From Sphingobium sp. OAS761 (GTDB lineage Bacteria > Pseudomonadota > Alphaproteobacteria > Sphingomonadales > Sphingomonadaceae), in the NCBI RefSeq assembly GCF_024168485.1, contig NZ_JALJVY010000008.1, forward strand, positions 62,001-126,000: a stretch of DNA of 64,000 nucleotides. Reading direction: 5' to 3'. The position numbers and the translations under genes are program-made. Position 1 is the stretch's first letter. Every line of letters starts with the position of its first letter. The notes beneath the pieces are model-generated. The model was given only the letters and a program-made list of their open reading frames with translations. It did not search any database and was not told where the DNA came from. This document shows positions 53,990-63,790 of the stretch, piece by piece.

Positions 53990-55672
53990 TTACTGGCCCG
54001 CCCGGTCCTTGTCGCGGATGGCGCGGAATTCGTCGCCGTCCACCCAGTTGGGCCAGTCGGTCGTGTCGGCCAGAGCACGCCCCACATCATAATAAAGCTT
54101 CAGGTCCGCCGCGACGCCGCTCCAGTCCCAGTTGGGATCATATTCGTCCTTCGGGCCGTGATAGCGGTTCCGGGTATAATCCTCTGACGCCGCCCGGCCG
54201 GCCGCCGTGCCGCCGTTCACCAGATCCTCGCCGCCTTCGAAATAGAGCATCGGCAGGCCGTGCTTGGCGAAGCTGAAATGGTCCGACCGGTAGTAAAAGC
54301 CCTTTTCCGGCGTCGGCTCCAGCGTCGCCACGCGCCCCTGCGCTGCCAGCGCACGGTCCAGATAGGCGTCCAGTTGCGACTTGCCCTTGCCGATGACCAC
54401 CACATTCCTGGCCAGGCCCGCGACGCTCAGCGCGTCCATGTTGACGCCGCCGACTGTCTTGGCCAGCGGAAAGACCGGATGGTCGCCATAATAGGCGGAA
54501 CCCAGCAGGCCCGATTCCTCGGCCGTCACCGCCAGGAACACCTGGCTGCGGTCGGTCGGCCCGGCCGCGACATTGGCCTGCGCCAGCGCGACCAGCGCCG
54601 CGGTGCCGGTGGCGTTGTCGACCGCGCCGTTGCAGATGTCGTCGCCGTCCGGCGCCGCCTCGCAATGGCCCAGATGGTCCCAGTGCGCGCTGTAGAGCAC
54701 ATATTCGTCGGGCCGCGTCTTGCCGGGCAGCAGGGCGACGACATTCTTCGAACTATGCTTGCGCAATTCGTTGTCGAACGAGACATTGGCCTTGACGCCG
54801 GTCAGCGGCACCGCCTTGAAACCCGGCTTCTTCGCAGCCGCCATCTGCGCGGCCAGGTCCAGCCCGGCGCTGGCGAACAGGGCCTGCGCCTTGTCTTTCT
54901 GGATCCATCCGATCGCGGCGGACTGGTCGGCATTGCCGTTCGCGCTGTCGGCGACATGCTGCGCCCCGGTCCAGCTCGACTGCACGACGTTCCAGCCATA
55001 GGCGGCCGGCACCGTGTCGTGGACGATGATCGCCGCGGCCGCACCCTGCCGCGCCGCTTCCTCATATTTATACGTCCAGCGGCCGTAATAGGTCATCGCC
55101 CGGCCGTTGAACGTGCCGGTCAGCCCCTCGGTCTCATAGTCCGGGTCGTTGACCAATATGATCACGGTCTTGCCCTTGACGTCCAGCCCGGCATAGTCGT
55201 TCCAGCCCTTTTCGGGCGCGTTGATGCCATAGCCGACGAACACGACCGGGCTGTCCTTCACGGCGATGTGCGGCTGCGTGGTGCGATAGGTGCCGACGAC
55301 CATTTCGGGACCATAGGCGGCGCTGACGCTCGCCTTGCCCCCGGTGAAGGTCAGCGGCGACACGTTCTTGGCGGTGATCTCCACCAGCGGCACGTCCTGG
55401 AACCAGCTTCCCTTGTTGCCGGGTTTCAGCCCCAGCTTGCCGAATTCCGATGCCAGCAGGGCCAGCGTCTTTTCCTCGCCGGGGGTGCCGGGGGCGCGGC
55501 CTTCATAGGCGTCGGACGACAATTCCCTGACCAGCCGCTGCATCGTGTCGATCGACGGCGCCGCTTCTGCGGGCGCCGGCGTGGCCGACGCGCTGGCCGG
55601 CGGCGTGTCGGATGGGGTGGTGCAGGCCGAAAGGGCCAGGACAGCGGCAATCGCCGCGATGGAAGTGCGCAT
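53990..55672 (-). CDS. M28 family metallopeptidase, predicted lipoprotein
   Basis: A 560-residue aminopeptidase-like protein. The signal ends LALSAC, so Cys is likely lipidated, followed by a Pro/Ala-rich linker. A PA-type insertion lies about residues 135-270 (VFVGYGINAPEKGWNDY, VNDPDY). The zinc site has YSAHWDHLGHC (His, Asp), GAVDNATGTAAL (Asp), TAEESGLLGSAYYGDH (Glu) and a later His/Asp in YRSDHFSFA. It should cleave amino acids from peptides at the outer or inner membrane. Start MRTSIAAI has GCGAGG upstream. Confidence 0.9.
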   Translation of the reverse strand: MRTSIAAIAAVLALSACTTPSDTPPASASATPAPAEAAPSIDTMQRLVRELSSDAYEGRAPGTPGEEKTLALLASEFGKLGLKPGNKGSWFQDVPLVEITAKNVSPLTFTGGKASVSAAYGPEMVVGTYRTTQPHIAVKDSPVVFVGYGINAPEKGWNDYAGLDVKGKTVIILVNDPDYETEGLTGTFNGRAMTYYGRWTYKYEEAARQGAAAAIIVHDTVPAAYGWNVVQSSWTGAQHVADSANGNADQSAAIGWIQKDKAQALFASAGLDLAAQMAAAKKPGFKAVPLTGVKANVSFDNELRKHSSKNVVALLPGKTRPDEYVLYSAHWDHLGHCEAAPDGDDICNGAVDNATGTAALVALAQANVAAGPTDRSQVFLAVTAEESGLLGSAYYGDHPVFPLAKTVGGVNMDALSVAGLARNVVVIGKGKSQLDAYLDRALAAQGRVATLEPTPEKGFYYRSDHFSFAKHGLPMLYFEGGEDLVNGGTAAGRAASEDYTRNRYHGPKDEYDPNWDWSGVAADLKLYYDVGRALADTTDWPNWVDGDEFRAIRDKDRAGQ

Positions 55673-55821
55673 GGGAGACCTCGCCCTTTGTTTATCGAAT
55701 GTCCAACTGATGCCACCGCGCGGCGAACGGGACAAGGGCAAGCAAGGTCGTTGTCAGGCCGCACAAGCTGAAGTAGCCAGAAAAAAGATGTGCCTGATCA
55801 AGGCTATGGGGGAAATGAATA

Positions 55822-57801
55822 ATGATTCGCACCATGACGGCGGCCACCGCGCTCGCGGTTGCCTTGGCTTCGAACACATATGCGCAGACGCAGCCGGATG
55901 CGCTGGCCAAGGCATTCGGCGCGCGCGAAACGGTGCAGTCGGTCAGCATCTCGCCCAGCGGCGAGAAGATCGCCCTGATTGCTTCGAGCGCCGGTCGATC
56001 GACCCGCGTCTATGTCCTTGAAGCGAAAGAGGGCGCCTCGCTGAAGGTTGTGGCGACCACCAGCGGCGATCCGGAGCATCTGAATAATTGCGGCTGGGTG
56101 TCGAACGACCGTCTTGCATGCCAGATTGTCGGAACGCAGCGCTATGGCGATGAAGTATACAGTTTCAGTAGCATCTTCGCGGTTGACGCTGCGGGCGGCA
56201 ATACGAAGCTGCTCAGCCAGAGGCATGGCCAGAATGCGCTTAGCTATGACTTTCGCGGCGGCACTGTCGTCGATCTCCTGCCAGACGAGGATGGCGTCAT
56301 CCTGATGACCCGATCCTACGTACCCGAAGCGAAGATCGGAAGCCTGGTCGAAAAGAAGCTTCAGGGGTTAGGCGTCGATCGCATCGATACTGCCAGCGGA
56401 TCGACCAAGCGGATAGAGACGCCCGCGCCACTTGCGATCAGCTATATCTCCGATGGTCGCGGCACCGTCAGGGTGATGGGTTTGCAGGAAAATAAAGGCA
56501 CCGGCTACGCCCGCGGCACAATCAAGTTCCTTTACCGGCCGCAGGGAAAGAATGGCTGGGACGATCTCTCCATCTATGACATGCGCGACGATACGGGATT
56601 CTATCCGCTGGCGGTAGATCCGCAGAAGAACGTGGCTTACGGACTGGAGAAGATCGACGGACGACAGGCGTTGGTCACGGTGACACTCGACCCGTCGCTT
56701 CAGAAGACGACGGTTTTTGCCCATCCGCAGGTCGATGTCTCCAACCTGATCCGTGTGGGCCGGGAACGGCGTGTGGTGGGCGCGGGCTACACGGTCGAAC
56801 ATGGCGAAGCCGTCTATTTCGACGATCAGATATCGGCGCTCGTCAAATCGCTCGGCAAGGCACTCGGCGGCAAGGCCGTGCACATCGGCGATGTGAGTCG
56901 CGATGGCCAGCGTATCCTTGTCTGGGCGGGCAGCGATGTCGATCCCGGCCAATATTATCTGTTCGACCGCACCTCGCGCAAATTGTCGCCGATCATGCCC
57001 GACCGCCCCGAATTGTCGGACAGGGTGCTCGCGCCCATGCGCTCCGTCAGCTACCGGGCGGGCGACGGCACCATGATCCCGGCTTATCTGACACTCCCCC
57101 CTGGCAAGGAAAATGCCAAGGGGCTACCGGCCATCGTAATGCCCCATGGCGGGCCGGAATCCCGCGATGAATGGGGCTTCGACTGGATGGTGCAATATTA
57201 CGCCGCGCGCGGCTTCGCCGTAATCCAGCCGCAATTCCGCGGATCGGCTGGCTTTGGCGATCAATGGTTGATGAAGAACGGCTATCGTTCATGGCGCACG
57301 GCCATCGGCGATGTTGCCGACGCCGGTCGCTGGCTGGTGGCGGAGGGTATTGCTGACCCCGCCCGTTTGACCATCGCGGGCTGGTCCTATGGCGGCTATG
57401 CCGCGCTTCAGGTCCAGGTGATCGACCCGTCTCTGTTCAAGGCCGTTGTCGCCATCGCGCCCGTCACGGATTTCGCCGACCGGATCCGGCGCCGTCAATA
57501 TTATGCCGATTACTTCGTGCAACAGCAGCGCATGGGCACAGGGCCGGAAGCGGACGAGGCTTCACCATCCAGTCACGCGGCGGCATTTCTGGCGCCCGTC
57601 CTCATGTTCCACGGGACGGACGACAATAATGTCGACATCACGCAATCTAGAATCATGCAGGGTAAGTTGACGGGAGCGGGGAAACGCAGCGAGCTCGTCG
57701 TTTATGACGGTCTGGAGCATAGTCTGGTCGACAGCGACGCCAGGGCCGACATGCTGCAAAAAAGTGCCGATTTCCTGCTCAAGGCGGGCAAACAGGATTG
57801 A
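55822..57801 (+). CDS. S9 family prolyl oligopeptidase-like peptidase, exported
   Basis: A 659-residue serine peptidase of the S9 family with a signal peptide (TAATALAVALASNTYAQ). The N-terminal two thirds form a beta-propeller; the C-terminal hydrolase domain has the nucleophile Ser522 in GWSYGGYAAL, Asp in MFHGTDDNNVDI and His in DGLEHSLVDSD. Ribosome site GGGGGAAATG precedes the ATG. The family includes acylaminoacyl peptidases and dipeptidyl peptidases; the exact cut site is unknown. Its C-terminal end is 64 bases before the DUF3857 gene. Confidence 0.9.
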   Translation: MIRTMTAATALAVALASNTYAQTQPDALAKAFGARETVQSVSISPSGEKIALIASSAGRSTRVYVLEAKEGASLKVVATTSGDPEHLNNCGWVSNDRLACQIVGTQRYGDEVYSFSSIFAVDAAGGNTKLLSQRHGQNALSYDFRGGTVVDLLPDEDGVILMTRSYVPEAKIGSLVEKKLQGLGVDRIDTASGSTKRIETPAPLAISYISDGRGTVRVMGLQENKGTGYARGTIKFLYRPQGKNGWDDLSIYDMRDDTGFYPLAVDPQKNVAYGLEKIDGRQALVTVTLDPSLQKTTVFAHPQVDVSNLIRVGRERRVVGAGYTVEHGEAVYFDDQISALVKSLGKALGGKAVHIGDVSRDGQRILVWAGSDVDPGQYYLFDRTSRKLSPIMPDRPELSDRVLAPMRSVSYRAGDGTMIPAYLTLPPGKENAKGLPAIVMPHGGPESRDEWGFDWMVQYYAARGFAVIQPQFRGSAGFGDQWLMKNGYRSWRTAIGDVADAGRWLVAEGIADPARLTIAGWSYGGYAALQVQVIDPSLFKAVVAIAPVTDFADRIRRRQYYADYFVQQQRMGTGPEADEASPSSHAAAFLAPVLMFHGTDDNNVDITQSRIMQGKLTGAGKRSELVVYDGLEHSLVDSDARADMLQKSADFLLKAGKQD

Positions 57802-57865
57802 TCGTCATCCTTCAGCACGCGCATGTTGCGGCGTGATGCGGGATGGCCTGAGGGGGGGACCATAT

Positions 57866-60670
57866 ATGACACGATCTGGCTGGCTTGCGGCAACGGCCTT
57901 GATTGCGATGGCGGCGCCCGCATGGGCAGGCGAAACGCCGCTTTACCAGCCGGCGCCGGCCTGGGTGGAGCTTGCCGCCGTGCCGCCGCTCTCTTCCTTC
58001 CAGGGCGAACCGCCCGCGATGCTGCTGTTCGACGGGCAGCAGCGGATCGAGGATGGCCGGTCGTGGGAGTATGTCGATGTCGCGACCCGCGCCGGATCGG
58101 CCGAGGCGCTGGCGCAGCTTTCCTCGCTGACCCTGCCGTGGGCACCCGACAAGGGCGACCTCATCATCCACCAGCTTGTGCTGATACGCGGCGATCAGGT
58201 CATCGATCTGCTGGCGGGCGGCAAGACCTTTTCCGTGCTGCGCCGCGAGGAGAATCTGGAAGCCCGCGAAATCACCGGCATCCTGACCGCGACGATGGCG
58301 GTGGAAGGCGTGCAGGTCGGCGACATTCTCCGTATCCGCTATAGCACCACGATGAAGGACGACGCGCTTGCGGGCCATGTGCAGACGGTGACTCCGCTGT
58401 TCGCCGCGCCGCTGCGGATCGGTTCGGGTCGCCTGCGGGTCCAGTGGCCCAAGGCGGCGGCGGTTTCGTGGAAGATGCAGGCGACCGGGGACGCGCCGAA
58501 GGTCGTGACCCGCGGCGGGCTGAGCGAACTCAACCTCATCCTTCCGCTCGCCAAGCAACCCGAAATGCCTGACGACGCGCCGCTGCGCTATCGCCATCCG
58601 CCGCTGTTCGAATTGTCGACCTTCGCGTCGTGGAACGATGTGTCGCGGACCATGGCGCCCTTATATGCGACCGACGGGCTGATCGCCCCGGACGCCCCGT
58701 TGGCCGCCGAACTGGCGAAGCTGAAGGCCATGCCCGGCGGCGACCGTGGCCGGATCGCCGCCGCGCTCCGCCTGGTGCAGGACCATGTGCGCTACCTCGC
58801 CGTGGGAATGAACGGCGGCAATTATGTGCCCCAGACCCCGGCGCAGACATGGACGCTGCGCTATGGCGACTGCAAGGCGAAGACGCTGCTGCTGCTCGCT
58901 CTTCTGCGCGGCTTGGGGATAGAGGCCGAACCCGTGCTCGCCAGCGCCCGGATGGGCGATTTCGTCGCCCAGCGGCTGCCCAGCGTCGCGGCCTTCGACC
59001 ATGTTTTCGTGCGCGTGGTGACGGCCGGCCGTCCGCTCTGGCTCGACGGCACGGGAAGCGGCGACCGGGTCGAGGATCTGGACGACGCCCCCCCGTTCGG
59101 AACCGTGCTGCCGCTGCGCATGGCCGGGGCAGACCCGATGCGCATTGAACCCCATGCCAACGCCCGGGCTCTGGTCGACCTTTCGGTCGACGCGGATGAA
59201 AGCGGCAGCGTGAAGCTGCCGAGCGTGTTCGATGCCGTGGCGGTCATGCGCGGGCAGGCGGCGGTGATGATCAATCTGGCGCTCGACCGGATGGATGCCA
59301 AGCAGCGCGACGACATGATCCGCCAGGTATTCGCCAGCCAGATCGGCACGTCGCAGTTCAGCAATCTTGGCGTCACGCAGGACAGCGCGTCCGCCACCGT
59401 CACGTTGCGGGCGCGGGGCGTTACCACGACGCCCTGGTACCGGAATGACAATCGTTACCGGCGCGCCGTGGGCAAGGCGCTCGACGGCATCAGCTTCGCG
59501 CCGGATCGCGCTCGCCCGGCATGGCTCGACATTCCGGTCGCGACGCCGCCGCCGTCGGGAATGCGCTACCATCTCCGGCTGAAACTGCCCGATGGCGGCA
59601 AGGGCTATGCGCTGGAAGGGGAGCAGGACGTCGCGCGCAAGGTGGCCGGCTTCGACCTGCGCCGTCATGTGACGTTGCAGGACGGCATGCTGGAGGTGGA
59701 GGAAAGGGCCGATGCGACCGGTGTGGAAATTCCCGCTGCGCAGGTCCCCGACGAGCGCGACCGGCTGGCGACGGCCGAAGCGCTTGCGCCCCGGCTGGTT
59801 GCGCCGGTGACGCCGCTCTACCATTGGGACGTGTCGCCCAAGGACCTGGCCGCCTGGCCGCAGGTCCGGCGGATCGAGGAAGCCTTTGCCGGAGCCATCG
59901 CCCTTACGCCCGACGAAGTCCACGGTTACAGCAGCCGGGCGATTTTCCGCTGGGCCGTGGGCGACCGGCGGAACGCGCTGGCCGATATCGACAAGGCGAT
60001 GACGATCGAACCGGACACCGGGCTGTACCTCCTGCGTGCCGACTGGCGCTTCAAGCTGGGCGACCTGCCCGGCGCGCTGGCCGACGCCCGGACCGCGCGC
60101 CAGCTCGATCCGTCGTCCTTGGCCGCGATCGGCGCCGTGGCGACCTATCTCGCCGAAGGCGGCAAGCTGGAAGAAGCCATGGCGATGGTGGATCAGCGGA
60201 TCGCGATCGGCGGCGAAACCCGGGACGGTTATCGCTCGCTCAAGTCCAGCCTGCTCGGCACCTATGGCGACGCGTCGCAGGCGGTCGCGCTGCTCGATGC
60301 GCATATCGCGGAAAAGCCGGGGATGGCGATGTTGCTCAACGAACGCTGCTGGATAAAGGCGACGCGCAAGATCGCGCTGGACAGTGCGCCGCAGGACTGC
60401 ACCCGCGCGATCGAACTCAGTCAATCCTCGGTCGCCGCGCTGGACAGCCGGGCAATGGTCTGGTTTCGCATGGGCCGTCCGGAGGATGCGCTGCGCGACC
60501 TGGATGCGGTGATCACCCAGGCACCGGGCCAGGAGCGCAGCCGGTTCATGCGCGGCATCGTCTTGCGCCGGCTCGGCCGCGTGGCGGACGGTGATGTCGA
60601 TCTGGCGGTTGCGCGGCGGATCGACCCGCATGTCGACGCCGATTTCGCACGGTTCGGCATCAAGCCCTGA
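57866..60670 (+). CDS. DUF3857, transglutaminase and TPR domain protein, exported
   Basis: A 934-residue protein. After a signal peptide (MTRSGWLAATALIAMAAPAWAG) comes a DUF3857 beta domain (about 30-250), then a transglutaminase-like cysteine protease domain with Cys336 in YGDCKAKTLL, His in FDHVFVRV and Asp in LWLDGTGSGD. The C-terminal third (about 690-930) has TPR-like helices (ALADARTARQLDPSSLAAIG, ALRDLDAVITQAPGQ). AGGGGGGGAC precedes the ATG. DUF3857/transglutaminase proteins occur widely in Bacteroidetes and proteobacteria without assigned role; protein binding in the periplasm is likely. Confidence 0.88.
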   Translation: MTRSGWLAATALIAMAAPAWAGETPLYQPAPAWVELAAVPPLSSFQGEPPAMLLFDGQQRIEDGRSWEYVDVATRAGSAEALAQLSSLTLPWAPDKGDLIIHQLVLIRGDQVIDLLAGGKTFSVLRREENLEAREITGILTATMAVEGVQVGDILRIRYSTTMKDDALAGHVQTVTPLFAAPLRIGSGRLRVQWPKAAAVSWKMQATGDAPKVVTRGGLSELNLILPLAKQPEMPDDAPLRYRHPPLFELSTFASWNDVSRTMAPLYATDGLIAPDAPLAAELAKLKAMPGGDRGRIAAALRLVQDHVRYLAVGMNGGNYVPQTPAQTWTLRYGDCKAKTLLLLALLRGLGIEAEPVLASARMGDFVAQRLPSVAAFDHVFVRVVTAGRPLWLDGTGSGDRVEDLDDAPPFGTVLPLRMAGADPMRIEPHANARALVDLSVDADESGSVKLPSVFDAVAVMRGQAAVMINLALDRMDAKQRDDMIRQVFASQIGTSQFSNLGVTQDSASATVTLRARGVTTTPWYRNDNRYRRAVGKALDGISFAPDRARPAWLDIPVATPPPSGMRYHLRLKLPDGGKGYALEGEQDVARKVAGFDLRRHVTLQDGMLEVEERADATGVEIPAAQVPDERDRLATAEALAPRLVAPVTPLYHWDVSPKDLAAWPQVRRIEEAFAGAIALTPDEVHGYSSRAIFRWAVGDRRNALADIDKAMTIEPDTGLYLLRADWRFKLGDLPGALADARTARQLDPSSLAAIGAVATYLAEGGKLEEAMAMVDQRIAIGGETRDGYRSLKSSLLGTYGDASQAVALLDAHIAEKPGMAMLLNERCWIKATRKIALDSAPQDCTRAIELSQSSVAALDSRAMVWFRMGRPEDALRDLDAVITQAPGQERSRFMRGIVLRRLGRVADGDVDLAVARRIDPHVDADFARFGIKP

Positions 60671-60757
60671 AGAAAGTCGTTACGTGTGCGGTGCCATGGC
60701 AACGCTCGCGTGGCTCATGGGTTGTACAGGTCGAATGCAACATGCAGGAGACTGACC

Positions 60758-60940
60758 ATGGGTGAAATGATCGACAAGGTGAAGGCTGCCGCCAACAAGG
60801 CGATCGGTTCGGCCAAGGAATCGGCCGGTGAGGCCAACAACGACCCGAAGCTGAAGGCCGAGGGCGCGAGCCAGAAGGCCAAGGGTACGGCGCAGGATAT
60901 CGCCGGTTCGGTGAAGGGCGCGCTCGGCGACAAGATCTGA
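60758..60940 (+). CDS. CsbD family stress protein
   Basis: A 60-residue, Lys/Ala/Gly-rich protein. MGEMIDKVKAAANKAIGSAK ... GEANNDPKLKAEGASQKAKGTAQDIAGSVKG is the standard CsbD pattern. CsbD of Bacillus is a general-stress protein of unknown molecular role. AGGAGAC lies about 6 bases upstream of the ATG. It is followed by a strong terminator at 60961-60996. Confidence 0.93.
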   Translation: MGEMIDKVKAAANKAIGSAKESAGEANNDPKLKAEGASQKAKGTAQDIAGSVKGALGDKI

Positions 60941-60960
60941 CGCCGCGACTGTGCGATGAT

Positions 60961-60996
60961 GGAAACCCCGCCCTTATCCGGCGGGGTTTTCCTTTT
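60961..60996 (+). terminator. intrinsic terminator of csbD, overlapping the symporter 3' end
   Basis: AAACCCCGCC and GGCGGGGTTT form a 10-bp stem with a 7-base loop (60973-60979), followed by TTCC and TTTT. The loop contains the stop codon of the symporter on the other strand, so the last codons of that gene are one arm of the stem. On the minus strand AAAACCCC is the 3' arm, and there is no matching T-run. Confidence 0.8.
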
Positions 60997-62356
60997 GGGC
61001 CAGATAGGCGCCGACATCCCTGCGCAATTCTCCCGCGCACAGATACAGCGCGATGACGTTGGGAACCGCCATCAGGAAAAAGCTGGAATCCACGATGCCG
61101 ACGACCCGCCCCAGGTCGATCGCGGCGGCGGGCGGCAGCGCGACGACATAGAGTATCTTGTAGGTCCATTGCGCCCGGGGGCCGTTGCCGAACAGATATC
61201 CCCAGGCCTGAAGCCCGTAAAATCCCCACGCCACCAGCGTCGAATAGGCGAACAGGAACACCACCACCGCCAGGAGCCACGGGAACCAGGGCGACACCTG
61301 GGCGAAGGCGGCGGATGTGATGGCGATGCCTTCCAGCCCGCCGGTCCATGTGCCCGCGACCACCAGCGCCAGTCCGCCCAGCGCGCACACGATCATCGTG
61401 CCCAGCAGCGGTTCCAGCAGCGCCACCAACCCCTCCGACACGGGATGCCGCGCCCGTGCCAGGCTATGCGCCATCACCGCCGATCCCACGCCCGCCTCGC
61501 TGGCAAAGACGGCGCGCCGCATGCCCGCGACGAACGCACCGACGGCGCCGCTGGTCGCCGCGTCGCCCGACCATGCTCCCTGCCAGATCAGCGCCAGCGC
61601 CGCCGGTATCCGGTCGAAATGCAGGATCAATATGGCCGCGACGCCGATCAGGTAGACCGCGACCTTCAGCGGCGTCAGCCGCTTGGCCACCTCGCCCAGC
61701 CAGGCCGCGCCGCCCAGCGTCACCAGCGCCACCGCGCCTGCCAGGAATATGCCGTAGGCCCAGCCGTTGGTCATGCCGGTCACGACCTGCACCTGCGCGA
61801 AACTCTGGTTGACCTGCACCATGGGGATGGCGCCGAACAGCGCGAAAAAGGCGTAGAACCCGCCCAGTATCGCACCCGCGACCGGCCATCCGCGCGCCGC
61901 GCCCACGGCTTTGAGCACATACATCGGGCCGCCATGCACATGCCCCTGGGAATCGAACACGCGATATTTCAGGCCCAGCGTCACCTCGGCCATCTTCACC
62001 GTCATCGCGAACCAGCCGATGACGAACATCCATAATATCGCGCCCGGTCCGCCCATCGTCAGCGCCACCGCGACCCCGGCGATATTGCCCAGGCCGATCG
62101 TGCCCGACAGCGCGGTGGACAGCGCCCCCCATTGGCTGACGTCGCCCTTCGCCTCGTCCGCGCGCGGCTGGGTGCGCAATATGCGCATCGCGCGCCCGAC
62201 CTGGGTGACGTTGGGAAAGCCCAGCCACAGGGTGAAGAACAGCATCGGCACTGCCAGATACAGCACGATCAGTTCGATCTGCGCGCCGAACAGCGGAATT
62301 TTGAAAAAGACGGCGGCGGAAAGCGCGTCGACTGCGCTGTTGAAATTTTCCATCAT
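60974..62356 (-). CDS. alanine/glycine:cation symporter (AGCS family)
   Basis: A 460-residue secondary transporter for alanine or glycine with sodium or protons. About eleven spans are visible; family marks are [20 protein letters not shown]-like (here [16 protein letters not shown]), [15 protein letters not shown] and [16 protein letters not shown]. The start at MMENFNSAV is preferred to an in-frame TTG 36 bases upstream. It is convergent with csbD and ends in its terminator. It is divergent from glmM, with about 90 bases between. Confidence 0.9.
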   Translation of the reverse strand: MMENFNSAVDALSAAVFFKIPLFGAQIELIVLYLAVPMLFFTLWLGFPNVTQVGRAMRILRTQPRADEAKGDVSQWGALSTALSGTIGLGNIAGVAVALTMGGPGAILWMFVIGWFAMTVKMAEVTLGLKYRVFDSQGHVHGGPMYVLKAVGAARGWPVAGAILGGFYAFFALFGAIPMVQVNQSFAQVQVVTGMTNGWAYGIFLAGAVALVTLGGAAWLGEVAKRLTPLKVAVYLIGVAAILILHFDRIPAALALIWQGAWSGDAATSGAVGAFVAGMRRAVFASEAGVGSAVMAHSLARARHPVSEGLVALLEPLLGTMIVCALGGLALVVAGTWTGGLEGIAITSAAFAQVSPWFPWLLAVVVFLFAYSTLVAWGFYGLQAWGYLFGNGPRAQWTYKILYVVALPPAAAIDLGRVVGIVDSSFFLMAVPNVIALYLCAGELRRDVGAYLAQKENPAG

Positions 62357-62449
62357 GTCCGATTGCCGCCGTGCGGCTGGAATGTCGATCAAAGATTGCT
62401 ATGGGCGGGGGAACCCATATTCTTGCGGCCGACACAGGCGAGGACCAGC

Positions 62450-63790
62450 GTGAGCAGACAATATTTCGGCACCGACGGCATTCGCGGCCGCACCAACCAA
62501 TGGCCGATGACGGCCGACCTGGCGATGAAGGTCGGCATGGCGGCCGGCACGCACTTCCTCCGCGGCAGCCACCGCCACCGCGTCGTCATCGGCAAGGATA
62601 CGCGCCTGTCGGGCTATATGGTCGAAAATGCGCTGGTCGCGGGCTTCACGGCGGTCGGCATGGACGTGGTGCAGTTCGGCCCCATCCCGACGCCCGCGGT
62701 CGCGTTGCTCGCCCATTCGATGCGCGCGGACCTCGGCGTCATGATCTCGGCCAGCCACAATCCCTATTTCGACAACGGCATCAAGCTGTTCGGGCCGGAC
62801 GGATACAAGCTGTCCGACGCGGATGAGATGAAGATTGAGGCGCTGCTGTCGCAGGACATCGCGCTCGCCCCGTCGAAGGATATCGGCCGCGCCCGCCGGG
62901 TGGAGGATGCGCGCGGCCGCTACATCCACGCGGTCAAGTCCAGCTTCCCTGCCGATCTGCGGCTCGACGGGCTCAAGATCGTGGTCGATTGCGCCAATGG
63001 CGCCGCCTATCAGGTCGCGCCGTCCGCCCTCTGGGAACTGGGCGCCACCGTCGTCGCCATCGGCGTCACCCCCAACGGCACCAACATCAACGACGGTTGC
63101 GGTTCGACCGCGCCGCTGCTGCTCCAGGAAACGGTGGTTTCGTCCGGCGCGGACATCGGGATCGCGCTTGACGGCGATGCCGACCGGCTGATCGTGGTGG
63201 ACGAACAGGGGCAAATCGTCGACGGCGACCAGATCATGGCGCTGATCGCCGCCAGTTTCGCGCGCGACGGGTTGCTGCGCGGCGGCGGACTGGTCGCGAC
63301 GGTCATGTCCAATCTCGGCCTCGAACGCTTCCTGGGGGAAAAGGGCATCGCGCTGGAACGCACCAAGGTCGGCGACCGCTATGTGCTGGAACGGATGCGC
63401 GAAGGCGGATTCAATGTCGGCGGCGAACAGTCCGGCCACATGATCCTGTCCGATTACGCCACCACCGGCGACGGCACCGTGGCGGCACTTCAGGTGCTGG
63501 CCGCGCTGGTCCGCTCGGGCAAGCCGGCCAGCGAGACGCTGCATCAGTTCGATCCCGTCCCGCAACTTCTGAAGAATGTCCGATTTTCCGGCGGCAAGCC
63601 GCTCGACCATGACGATGTGAAGCGCGTCATTGCGCAGGCGGAGGCGGAACTGAACGGCTCGGGTCGCCTCGTCATCCGCCCGTCCGGCACGGAACCCGTC
63701 ATCCGCGTGATGGCCGAGGGCGACCGTGAGGATCAGGTCAGGGATGTCGTGGAGCGCATCTGCGCCGCTGTCGAAAAGGCGGCCGCCTGA
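62450..63790 (+). CDS. glmM: phosphoglucosamine mutase
   Basis: Converts glucosamine-6-phosphate to the 1-phosphate for UDP-GlcNAc and peptidoglycan/LPS synthesis. 446 residues. It starts [14 protein letters not shown] (GTG start, GAGGA 6 bases upstream), with the phosphoserine site Ser102 in [12 protein letters not shown], the Mg-binding DGDADRLI, and the substrate motif [10 protein letters not shown]-terminal [12 protein letters not shown] binds phosphate. Its TGA overlaps the ATG of the DUF1272 gene (TGATG). Confidence 0.96.
   Translation: MSRQYFGTDGIRGRTNQWPMTADLAMKVGMAAGTHFLRGSHRHRVVIGKDTRLSGYMVENALVAGFTAVGMDVVQFGPIPTPAVALLAHSMRADLGVMISASHNPYFDNGIKLFGPDGYKLSDADEMKIEALLSQDIALAPSKDIGRARRVEDARGRYIHAVKSSFPADLRLDGLKIVVDCANGAAYQVAPSALWELGATVVAIGVTPNGTNINDGCGSTAPLLLQETVVSSGADIGIALDGDADRLIVVDEQGQIVDGDQIMALIAASFARDGLLRGGGLVATVMSNLGLERFLGEKGIALERTKVGDRYVLERMREGGFNVGGEQSGHMILSDYATTGDGTVAALQVLAALVRSGKPASETLHQFDPVPQLLKNVRFSGGKPLDHDDVKRVIAQAEAELNGSGRLVIRPSGTEPVIRVMAEGDREDQVRDVVERICAAVEKAAA

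Noticed and set aside
58661-60631. A 656-codon minus-strand frame opposite the DUF3857 gene
   Set aside because: Composition of a shadow frame; the plus strand has a signal peptide and a Cys/His/Asp site.
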